Shown here piece after piece: positions 49,901 through 61,600 of a stretch of DNA of 64,000 nucleotides. The position numbers were made by a program, and so were the translations under genes. Where the stretch lies: assembly GCA_013396655.1 (NCBI GenBank), contig WBMV01006675.1, positions 197,031 to 261,030 on the forward strand. The letters run 5' to 3'. This stretch comes from Campylorhamphus procurvoides. Lineage: Eukaryota; Chordata; Aves; Passeriformes; Dendrocolaptidae. Below the pieces are notes generated by a model. That model was not told the DNA's origin. It saw only the letters and a list, made by a program, of their open reading frames with translations, and did not search any database. Numbering within the stretch: the first letter of the stretch is position 1; each line of letters begins with the position of its first letter.

Positions 49901-50924
49901 GTGATACATATATAGTGTCGTATTTGTATTTCATTCTCAGACAATGTTTTAAAATTAATTTTTAATATGTTTAGAGAAAAAGGAATGTTGCTTAAATTTC
50001 GCATTCCTACATTCCTACTATTCTAAAATAGTAATTCTGAATGTTATTATTTTATGGCATTTATTTTATATATTTTATTTTATGGTAAATCATTTTGGGT
50101 CATTTTTTTGTGAATCCACAAAATCACACAGAAGCAGCAAAACATTAAATAATTGTACTTTCCAACAGTCCTGTTGTCATACCTCAGTAGTGCTGTCATT
50201 GCTGACAGGGGAACAGGTCTATAAGACTTTATCTCCTATAATAAGATATCCCTTTGGCATACAAAGCTCTGTATGTCTGTAACTGAAGTCTATATTTAGA
50301 TAGCTAATAGTAAGTTTCTTTAAAAATTAATTATGCATATGTTGGGTTTTTTTAGATTTTTGATTGTCTAAATGCAAATAAAGGTATTCTCTACATAGGA
50401 CTATTACTGTCTAATAATAAAGTTTATAAAAGGAAAGTAGCTCAGGTATATGCTGAGCTGGGAGCTTGCTTAGTGAGTTCCTCCCACAGCTGGTTCAGCT
50501 GCAGTGAGCAGAGAAACTTCACTGTGGTGGGCCTGGAGAGGAAGAAGGCTCTGGCCTGTGAAAAGGAGTCTCTTCCAGATAGCTCCTTTCTTTCCTCTTT
50601 GGGCTGTTAGAATTTCCTCCCTGCTCTACAGAAGAAAAAGGATATCCCATATATTGGGGTGATTATATCACACCAAGTATAAATAGATGCTTTTGGAACA
50701 CTGTGGACATATTTGGGAAAACCTTATTGCAGTGTAAAGTCACTTTTAGTCCTCAGATCCAGACAGATGAGCAGGTTGTGTTTGGTGGCTCAGTCAGCAC
50801 TTGGTTGTAGAGCAGCCTGTGACCTTAAATGACTACTTTGAAAGTAATATTTCTATATTTTTCTAGCCATCTAAAAGTCAAATGTCAAACCTAAGCTGGA
50901 TATCAAGAATTCCTCAGTCACCAG
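46914..50924. other. Unique AT-rich non-coding DNA
   Basis: No gene or repeat family is recognised. 49775-49960 is nearly pure A/T with TAAT and TTAA words. A 94-codon minus-strand frame at 49428-49712 has no recognisable motif. The last few hundred bases (50430-50640) are GC-richer and just precede the CR1; they might be its eroded 5' part, but I could not match them. Confidence 0.55.
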
Positions 50925-52221
50925 TGAAGGGATAATGGAGCAGATCATCCTGAAATGTGTGTCAAAACATATAGAAGACAGAAAGGTGGTTAGAGACAAC
51001 CAACATGGTAATACCAAGTACAAATCATGCCTGATTAACCTAGGGTGGCCTTCTGTGATGGAGAGATTACACCAGTGAATTAGGGAAGCGCTTGGATGTC
51101 ATCTATGTGGACTTCTCTAAGTCCTTTGATGTGGTGCCCCTTAACATTCTTGCTATCATATTGGGAAGATATAGGTCTGGTGGATGGACCATTAGATAGA
51201 TAGATTTGGTTGGATGGCCACATCCTAAGAGTTGTAATCAATGGCTCAGTGTCCAAGTGGAAAAAACAGTATTGAGTAGGATTCCTTAAGAGTTTGTACT
51301 GGAACCAATGCCATTTAATATTTTCATAAACAGTGGGATTGAGTGCAAACTCAGCCAGTTTACAGGCAGCACCGAGCTGAGTGGTGCAGCTGATACCCTG
51401 GAGGGAAGGAATGCTGTTCAGAGAGACCTTGACAGATTGAAGAAGTGGGCCAACATGAACTCCATGACATACAACAAGGCGAAGAGCAATTAACTGCACC
51501 TGGATCAGGACAAACCTCAATATCAATACAGGCAATGATACTTGGTGATGAGTAGATTGAGAGCAGCCCTATAGAGAAGGACTTGGGGTTACTGGTGAAT
51601 GGTAAACTGGACACGATCCAGCAATGTGCACTTGCAGCCCACCTGTACCCTGGACTGCACCAAAAAGAAGCGTGGCCAGCAGGTGGAGGGACAGGATTTC
51701 CACCCTCTGCTTTCATGAAACCCCCAATATAAGAACATGGATCTGCTGAAGTGAATCCAGAGGAGGCCACAAAGATGACGAGAGGGCAGGAGCACCTCTC
51801 CTCTGAAGAAAGGCTGAGTATTGAAGTTCCTCAGGGTGGAGAAGAGAAGGCCCTGGAGAAACTGTATTGCAGCTTTTCAGTGTATAAAGGGGGCTTGTAA
51901 GAAAGGTGGATAAAGACTTTCGACAAGGGCTTGTAGTGACAGGACAAGGGGTTATGGTTTTAAACCGCAGGACAGTAGGTTTAGGTTGGATATAAGAAAC
52001 AAAAGTTTTATGATGAGGTTGGTGAGAAACCAGCACAGGTTACACAGAAAAAGCAGTAAATGCTCCATCCCTGGAAGTGTTCCAGGTCAGCTTAGGTGGG
52101 GCTTTGGGAAAGCTTTTTGGTCTAGTGTAACGTGTCCCTGGTTATGGCAGGGGGGTTGAACTGGGTGATTTTTGAAGGTCCCTTACAATGCAAACAATGG
52201 TAGGACTCTGTGATTCTGTAA
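50925..52221 (+). mobile_element. CR1 LINE, 5'-truncated, ORF2 relic, plus strand
   Basis: A 1.3-kb sense CR1 copy opens with GGATAATGGAGCAGATCATC, a standard CR1 ORF2 site, and ends with ACTCTGTGATTCTGTAA at about 52221. It preserves the reverse transcriptase block DVIYVDFSKSFDVVP at 51095-51139. Downstream in the same frame the catalytic F-A-D-D box has become F-T-G-S (51359-51370), removing both catalytic aspartates. In-frame stops (for example TAG at 51197-51199) confirm it is dead. Further 3' come the usual GAGGCCACAAAGATGA and GAAAGGCTGAG landmarks and the 3' UTR. There are several internal deletions. Confidence 0.94.
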
Positions 52222-55200
52222 TAGTTACGGCTTTCATGGACGCAGTGATGTATCTCTTTTGTTTTTCATTTTAGAGGAAATGCACTCTGTCAAGGTGCCT
52301 TTCTTCCCTGAATTGACTTAGACTAAATGGCTTAGCCCGGTGTGGAATAGCACTTGTTTTATCTGATGTCCTAATTTTTAGCAGTTTAATCAATTATGTA
52401 AATTAGAGACTTCAGGCTCTTTATCTACTCTTGTTTCAGATTTAGCATTAGTTAACAACCGTCTAGACCCTTTTAATCTTTCCTCAGCAGCACTGAAAGA
52501 GAATAATTCATGTGACATTTCATTTGTGTGGAGACAGTAAGAAGCTATTTGTTTCAAAGCAAATGAAAATGATTGTATATTTGTGTGAATATCTATTAAT
52601 CCAATGTTTCTGGTGGTGTATCAAACAGGGTCAAAATTACACATAAGGGTGGGACTTTAAGGGATTATGAGCCATAGGGACCGAATTCAAACAGGAAACT
52701 GAACCTTTTGAAAGACACATTTAACACTTTCTCTTTAGCATTTTGATTTGTATAAAGAAGAACTACTCACTGAGAGACTTTTCAGCATTACTTTGTGAAG
52801 CCCAGGCAGACCTGCAATCCTGTTCCACTTGTTTTGTGAATATTGGGAATCCCTCTGAATTTTTCAGTGATTAAGTTATTGCCTTGGCCTTAAACCATAA
52901 ATTCCTTGTTCCATTCAGTGGTGCGCATTAAAAGAAGCAATACATTTTAGAAAAAGGTTTGCTTTAGAGCAATAGCAATAGGAAAAAAGAACCCCGAAAA
53001 ACAACAAAAACAAACCCACATTCAAAGTTATCTATGAATAATTTGGAATACTTTGATAATTTTTATTCAAAATTCTACTTATCTTGCATTCAGATCTACC
53101 AGTTTGGGAAAAAAAAATTAGTTGCTTGTAACTTCTTCTCTGGCGTAACACTGGCATCTGGTGGTAAGCTTTGGGCAAAAGCTAAGCCACACAACAACCA
53201 CTTTTCTTGTTTTGGTTATCTTACAGCTGACAGCAAATGCAGGGTATAGTTAATTTATTTGTAAATGTAACAATACTTTCCTATAGAAATTGCCATTGTT
53301 TGGGGTGTGCTCAGTATAGACCAGATTTGTCCTTCAGATTCAATTTATTAAGACATTTCTTTAAGTTAATGGAGTGTGATTTTAAATTGCTCACTGATTT
53401 TGCACTGCAGTTCAACAATCTGTTTTCTCAGTCTAATCCCGGATGTAATTTTTCACTGAAAACAGCCTCTCAACAAGTGTAATAGTGCTTGAAAATGCCA
53501 GCAGATATTCAATGTATGGTCTGACATTTTCAGAGTGCCCCTGCCCAGTGATTATGTCTAATAGACAACTCTTGGTTCAAGGTGAAGTTAATCTCACCTG
53601 CATATATTGTATCTCAAACATAGATACAGAGTATCACAGGGTTTTTTAAATCTGATTTTTTCTATTGCTGTCAATTGACTGTCAATTTGGCTCACTCTGT
53701 CTTCAAAAAGAGAGCCTTCTGTTGTTACACACACAGGCAGGAATGCTGTCTTATGTGCATTTTTGGGTAACCTGTCTGATTGCACCAGAGAGGTGGGTGG
53801 GGAGGGGAGTCAAATGGGGCACCCATTGGCTCACTGAAGCCACTCCCTGCCAAGGGAATTTTGTCCCATCAGGGAAAGACTCAAGTACAAGTGTGACCCC
53901 TAGAATGGCTCCTGGATGGTCAGACAGCAAAGTTAATAAGGAGAAAGTCTCAAATATTGACTCTTTTTTTTGCTTTAGTCTTTACAGGGAATACCAGCCT
54001 TCAGAAGCATGAAACCCCAGAGAGTGTAAATGTATGGTAAGTAATATCGCTGGGCAATGCAGCTCCTTACTTTTCAAAGAATACTTTCCATTGTGCATGG
54101 TTTCATTTATTTGTTCCTTTTGCAAGCCATAAGCAAAGCTAAGTGTTTGAGTTTCTATGCTCTATTGCTCTAGTTGTCCAAGTCTGTTTCCATTAAATTA
54201 CAAGAGTGGCATAAACAGCACTGTAAGCATTTTTCATACCCACCCCCATACTCCATCCCTCTATCCCAGAACAGGATTGTTCCTTTTCCCTTTTCTTTTA
54301 ATGAAATGTCAAGTGCTTAATTGAAATAATGTAAACAAATAGGTAGTGGGGGAGTTTAGTAGTGTTTTAATTCCCTGCAGAACTGAGAATTGACCAATCA
54401 AAATGCTGACTTCTTTGCAATCATCTTCTTGCTTAACCTGCCATGGGGTCATGCTTCAGATTTTTCCTGGACTAACTTATCATTTCTCCTTATTTTGTAA
54501 CCTATCTAGCTTTAACACTGAGGCAATATTTCATGAGTAGACATGCTTTAGTAACCTGAAGGTACAAAATACTAATTTCGTAAGTGTGCACACTTCATCA
54601 ATGTTAATAAAGGCATGGCCAGGTGAGTATTAGTGATCATTTTACAGTGGGCTAAGTAACTGGCTTTTATCTGATAGTTACCATTTTGATGCCTTCTTAG
54701 TTGGACCTTACAGGTGGTCGTGCTTACAGTCCTGTTCTGTTTATATGTAAAACCAGATTAATTTTAGCCTCCTCGACACAGATAAAATATTTCATATGAA
54801 GAAGAGGTAAAAAATTAAGAACTGCATGGTAATGAGTAAGTGAAGGGCAATGACATAAGGCCAAATGCCTCTGAATGGGAAATTATACATAAATTCAAAG
54901 AGTTATCTGAGATCCTTTAGATTTGTCTGAGTATCTGATAAAGTCTAAGAAGCTGGACCTGTCAAAACTGAAACTCTTGACAAAACTTCCAGTGAATAAT
55001 GTCAAATTAGGCCCCTGTGACTCCAGGTAGATGGTGTCTCTCAGTAGAACGGCCACAAGCTCAAAGAGAGGAAAATGTCACAGGGGCAATGCAGGGAGTA
55101 TAAAGAAAAAAAGAAAAAGTTCTGCAGAATTTTTCTGAACAGCGTGGATTATGACATGCACTCTCTTGATTACGATCTATAACTGTGATTTATGGACCTA

Positions 55201-58200
55201 GGTACATTTAATTTATTGTTAAGACCTCTGTTCTATGAAATGAAATGTATGCAACAATGAAAATCAGAGTAGATGCTGACTTTTTTGCCTGCATTTGCCA
55301 TGTACAAGAATATGAAATTACTTGAGTTTTGCAATTGCAAAATAGCTGAAAATGAGATGATTATCTTGGCATCCACTGCCTCACTCTGGCCATGAGGAAG
55401 AATTACCATGACACCTTTTCAAAAAAATTCCAGATTCTCAGGTTTTCTGTTTTCAGATAAGGTATAATTTTCCAGTAGTGACTTTAAATCACTTATTTAT
55501 CACAGGTTCTCAGTCTTAATTATAACTTAGAAGATAGAATTGGCTTGCAAATTATGAAATATCTGTATTTATGGTAAAAGGGCCCTGGTAATTTTTTTGC
55601 AGTGATGTTATGAAAGTAATTTTCCGATTTTCGTGCTTATTTATACAGGGAATATGTTTTTTTTGCAAAAAAGTACAATCACTGATTTCAGAATTTCATT
55701 GATACATGCTTCTTATTTAGGAGGTTGTTAGGAAAAAACTATCTATTGTCTTAGGCATTTTACTAATGATTCAAAACATTCTTACAAGATTATGACTGTA
55801 GTTTTAGATGCAATTTCAAAGATCAAAATCAAATCAAGTGTAATGTCAGGAGGTGATTTTTATAATTGAAAAAAATCAAGAGTTCTATAATAATTATTAA
55901 AAAGAACACATCTGGAATTATAAAGATTTCAACTGCTACACAAATTAACATTTTACAAAAATCGCTTTGACTATAAAATCATTGCATCTGAAAACTGCCT
56001 CAAGGACTTAAGCATCCACATTTACCACTGCTAGTTTAATTTCTAAATGATAAGACATCAGTTAAAGGGCCTTCACAGGCTTCCCTTTTGCCAAACCTCC
56101 TCCCAGCTGTTCCCTCCTGGTTCCCACTACTCCCCTGTCCCCTGTAATGAGTATAAGCAAAGAGCAAATTACCCCTTCTCTGGAGAAGATGATAGAACTG
56201 AGGCTGAAGGGCAAAATATTATAAAAGCTGCACATAAGAGCAAATTAGGGGCCTGACCATGGGATTAGAAGCCAAGTCTTCAATCTGGGTGCCTAGGTTC
56301 CCTGCATACTGGTGAAAGAACTTTAGATGTTTCAATTTGAACAATGAGAACATAAAATTTTATTTTGTGTGGTACCTTGAGGTTGATAGTGTCACATGCA
56401 TACTACAATGCATGTTTCCAAAGTAATAAAAATAAATTGCTTGTTTGACTGTTTTTAAAAATAATAATTGGTATATTTCTTAAATTTGAAAACTTTTAAA
56501 GGGATTTCTGCTTCCTGTTGGAGTTTCTTTATCTTCCTTCAGAGGGTGGCTGTAAATCACTGATTCAAGAGTGGTGTTGAAAACTGGTACAGAGGCTCTT
56601 AAAGGACGACCTGTGCTCAGGAATTTCCTCCTGCATTACCAAGCTATTCCATTAAACAAATGCGTAATACCTTCTTGTCTTAGTGAGGGTGGGGAGGGAA
56701 GGACCTACTGAGTGTTACACGACTGATGGCCAAAGACACTTTGGATCATACTCCTGCAGTGAAGACCCTGATGCCAGGAAGAATTCTGTTTTGGAAGTTT
56801 ATGTGGATCTAGAGCCCAGCTTATTTTTCTAGCTGTGTTTCTATTTCTATAGTGAATTATTAAGGTGAAAGAATAAAACTAATGGGCTCAGAATAGAAGG
56901 GACTATTTTCATATACCAGAAAGGCTGATATTCTTACTGCAAATTACACTAGCATTAGAAAAGCTTAATTTCTGATCTTACAAAGGGCAGCAGCTAGGAG
57001 AAAGTCCAAGAAAAAGCTTATCATAGAGAGTTTTAGGCAGATTTCCAGAGTTGCAGTGGAAAACATTTATGGGGAAAGAGAGATGCAGTGCCACTCCAAT
57101 GGAGGTCAAGTCAGAAGACTTCATCCCTTTGTCTGCATAACATGTAAAACTCGCCCAGCAGAAGTGTGGTGATTTGGAAATGAATCCACATGTCTGAACC
57201 CTGCCTCTGTGTTCTGAGTTGTCAAGGGAGTCCATAAGTTGTCTAAGCATCTCTTTCCCTCAGAAAGACATAAGAATGAAAAAATCCCAGTTAGAAGACT
57301 TTTACTCTTGCCTGCCCAAGGCTTCAACGCTAACAAATTAATATTAAAGTTACTTTGCACATATGCCTTTAGAAATAATCAGGTGACACCAGCCCATATC
57401 AATATTTGTTCCATGTGTTCTGCTGATCACATTTGGATGTGCCCCATAGGTTTAATTTCTACAGTTCTTAAGCATCCGATTAACTTGATGTGAGGATATC
57501 AGCAATAATAAGTTATGAAGGCAGTTTAAACACAGTTAACAGAATAATAGTCATAAATGCTTATATTTTCATGTAAAATTTAATTTTTGTTATTGGAAGA
57601 GTGAACCTGATATTTCAGTAGTAAATATTTATTTGACTTCTGAGAGACTGTAATTTATCTAAGCATATGTTACAATTAAAAATATTAGAACCAGACTGAA
57701 AGAAAAAAAGACTCATTACCTTTATTAAGATCCTGTTCAGGGCTTCACACTAGCTTAAATCACTGAAGTGAAATTTTACATAATGATGTAGAAAAGGAAA
57801 GATTTAAGAAACAGATTTTTGTAAAAGAAGCTGACATGTTATTTCATGGTCTAATGAGCATCTGCTGTTCCTTGTAACCTTTTAATAAGCAGTAAAAACT
57901 CAGCAGAATTATTCTAAGATGCTTAAATGAGAGACTGACTTTCATCATGTTGTGGTTTCAATTTCAATTCTATTAAATCAAATAAAAATAAAAATGAAAA
58001 ATAGGGTACAGGTTTTTTTCCTGAACAATATTTTGGACAGTAGAACTTTTCCTAACAAATGCTATATTTTCTTTTTACTACTTCTCACAGATCATATGTT
58101 CAATATTCAAATCAATCTGAATTTTTTCAAAGTTTTTAGAATAACACTTCAGATATGTATTTTTTTCCCTTTTAATTTGTAGGTGTTTTCTTATGGTTTT

Positions 58201-58540
58201 CCAGATGAGCCATATTCATAAATTCATTTGGGTTGACTTCTGTATCTGGAGAATTTTTACTATTTGGACTGCCTTAGGTTTTCCCGTTCATTCGGTATAA
58301 ATTATATGACTGATATTGTAGACAGCATTTAATTGAATGCATTGCTTGTCAAAGAAGGTGGAGACTTGTCATTTAGTGTTAGCCTAATTTACATCAGGGG
58401 TTTGCATGTCGCCTTCTCTGAAAATGAAATGCTGGCACCATACATTTCTGTATAAATCTGCAAGCTTTCAGATGTTCTTTGACAAGAATTTTATTGTAAT
58501 TTGCATAATAGTCTGTGAAACATTGAAATTCGGCATTATT
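52222..58540. other. Unique non-coding DNA
   Basis: No gene or repeat family is recognised. A 115-codon plus-strand frame at 53665-54012 overlaps no recognised domain. A C/T-rich patch lies near 56080-56140. The rest is AT-rich with frequent stops in all frames. Confidence 0.57.
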
Positions 58541-58630
58541 TAGGTTTTTTGTTTTTTGTTTGTTTGTTTGCTTCGTTGTTTTGTTTTGGTTTTTTGTTTG
58601 TTTTTTTGGTTGGTTGGTTGGGTTTTTTCC
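58541..58630 (+). repeat. G/T-only low-complexity tract
   Basis: TTTG, TTTTTTG and TTGG words run for about 90 bases with almost no A or C on the plus strand, ending in GGTTGGTTGGTTGGG. It matches the style of the tracts at 10874-11034 and 33805-33858. The minus-strand frame here (58394-58687) translates as N, K, Q and T repeats and is an artefact. Confidence 0.9.
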
Positions 58631-61600
58631 AGGGGGATGACTGTGCCTAAATGCTTGCCCACTTGTATACATGATTGGAGTAGTCATCTTATTTTTGAAA
58701 CTTTAGATACCTCTTGAAACACTACCTTTGTAACAGTTAAGGCCAACAGATTTGCAGGATGCCTTCTAAGCTGACATGGGAGACTCTCAGAAATTCAAAC
58801 TCCTTACACTAGTTAGACCCCAGAAAGCAAACAGTTCAGTGCCGCTGGTCTCATTTGTATCTTTGCAAAGTTTTCTTGCTAGGAAAATGAAAGCTTGAGT
58901 CTTACCCTATAATTTAGAAATAAAACTAGCCTTTGGTCACAGATAGGCTTTTGGTCACAGGCCTTGCAAACGTGGTGAGTCTCTATCCTTTCTGAAATTG
59001 ATGTTAACCAGATGAACCAAAGCACATTGCTGCTGCTTTGCCACCCTTTGCCACCAGCAACAGGCTGAAAATGGATTTCTTGAATTTGTTTTCTGCATGT
59101 GGGATTGTTGCACTAATGAAGCAACATGATTTTTTTTGTCTGGGCATTTAAATACATCCTTTCAAATGGAAATGCTTCATGTCTAATGATTAAGGCAGGA
59201 GCACTAGAAATGCAAAAGAAAACCTACCACTTTTTCAACTTTCTTGATACTTCTTACATGACCTTCGTATTTACACTCCTCTGTCCCCTGATGATCTGTA
59301 TTTCCTTAAAGAAAGGGCTTTATAAAAATAAGTTCTCAAATAACCCATAACCTCATCCAGCCTTTAGAAAATCACAGGGAAGGAGGAGATTTGACTAATG
59401 GACTTTTAAAGTTTAGGGAAAGGCTGAGGCAGCCAGTCAGTGGCCTATTCTGAAATCTGAAACATGGTGGTCTTTTAGTACCACTGCTCTCATACAGTTA
59501 TCATGGCTGAATGAGGCAGAATTTCTTCACATATAGATGTCATTGTATAGACATAAAAATATGACATTGCACTGTGTGTTCAGTGCATGCAGGAGTTTGA
59601 AAAGATACAGTTTATACTTGCTATCACATGTGAATCAAAACAATTTCAAACTTTAGTGTTCGCATATGAATTCTGTGGGAGACTGGTTCCTTACACATGG
59701 ATAAAATGTATAACTATTAAACAAATTAAAAAAAATTGAAGAGAGAACAATTCAGAGAGACACCAAATTTCTGATATATCTTGTATATACATTTATGTTT
59801 ATCTTCGATGAACTAAGAAAAAAAGAAGTATAAAAAGCTAATAGTAGTGCCATACATTGCTTTATCTTTCAGTAATAGTTTCCTTAAAACCTGGAGTGAA
59901 ACCGGATTATTTATGTCTACAATTATCTTTGAAATTAAAAATAGAATAATCAGAATGTTTAGACTGTTGAAACAGGTGGGGAAAATGCTATAAATGAACT
60001 TCAGTAGATGAAAGATGAGATATTGAGGACCTTCCTTGTGCTGTCTTACCCTCTCTTAGTTATATGTTTTTGGAAGCAATATTTTGGTCTAACTGAACCT
60101 TTTAACATGGTCACTTTCAGTTTATATAATTTCAATTCATCTTCTTGCATATTCATTTCTCCGCGTGTTCTCAGATTTAAACACTGCAGTAATCCCACAT
60201 GATCAAATGGGAATGGATCCTTTAAGTTCAGTGCATGGTTGAGTTTTCAGAGGATCAAAACAGCACTTAGACAATGACTCATTTTGAAAGTTGAATGGGA
60301 CATCCAGAATACCAAAGGGAGCAATATGAAACATAGCACCTCTTACTTAGTGTTTGTAAGGCCAAAAAAACAGTTGCAGTAGTATTAATGTGTATTTTAA
60401 TATGAAGATTAGTTGTAAAGTCATGGAATCTTTTAATATTATTTCCCAGGCTACTGTATATAAAACTGTTGAGACAAAAGATTAATTTTTAGGGGGACAG
60501 GCTGTTACTGGAAACTGAGATAAGCTGAAGCCAAATATGTTTCATTGCATTTTTAACTGTAGAGAAGCACCACTATGAGCAGAACTTAGTTTCCTTCTTT
60601 TTCTTTATATAACTATAAATAGAAAATGTGATTTCATCCATTTATAAATTAAGACCTTCATTACTCATTTGTGGTTTGCTATACACACAAACTAAATCTG
60701 TCCTTTCATATGACACAGAACGAAGATCCCTGTCAGCTGTACTTGCTCTATGTGGAAGACAAGTGTTACATTATTTTCCCCCAGTGGAGTGAATGTTTGC
60801 CATTTTAATATAATAAAATGTTACTTTCCCCATGAATTATTAAATAATCCAAGGCTAAATCCTTTCTCATTCTTCACTGTTAACATGTTGAAATCCCAAA
60901 ATATTTATTATTTTTTGGGTGAGGTTATATTTTTTAATGTTTTTTTTCCAGCAGAAACCACACTTATGAATGCCAAATGAACACTAACCAAGAAAATAAC
61001 TGAGATTCTTATCAATACAGCCACAAGGAGCTGGCAGGAAACTGCAGTCCAGCTCTGGTCAGCCACTGCAATAGAGCTTTAAACAAGAAGGATCCATAGA
61101 ACGTCTTGTCTTAGTGTCCTGACAGAATGCTGCTACAGAATGCTTAAAATCAAGCAAGAAGTATTAATAACTATACTTGAAATGTGCCAGAGGAATAGAA
61201 CAAGAGTAGTCAGATTTCAATAGAAGAGTGAGGAAATGGGAGACTCCAGGTACCAAATGTGGTCAATTCTGAAACAATGAGCCTAATCTATCAACTAAAC
61301 CTTTGACTGATCTACTATATTAAATTCTTTCCCTGTCTGTGTGTGATCTCCACAGAAAAGTGTCTTCCCACGCACCAGAATTCTGGAAATTATACATGAA
61401 AGGGAGATTGTAAGACAGGATCCTTTCCGAATGCTGTGGGAAATTGGAAAGTACAGGATTAACAGTCTATGGTGCAAACACACAGTGATTCAGTTGTGTC
61501 TTGGATCCCATGGTCAGTGTCAAGATAAAGAGTGAATGTCTTTAAAAGTGAAAAGCAAGTCCTATATTTGATACAGATCTCCTGCTAAAATCCAATCTTT

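Noticed and set aside
51080..52036. Minus-strand frames of 151, 136 and 107 codons
   Set aside because: They are antisense to the plus-strand CR1 copy, whose own sense frame shows the reverse transcriptase landmarks.
53665..54012. 115-codon plus-strand frame
   Set aside because: No recognisable domain, no splice context, and its length is within chance expectation for the window.
58394..58687. 97-codon minus-strand frame with N/K/Q/T repeats
   Set aside because: The repeats are the translation of the G/T tract at 58541-58630.
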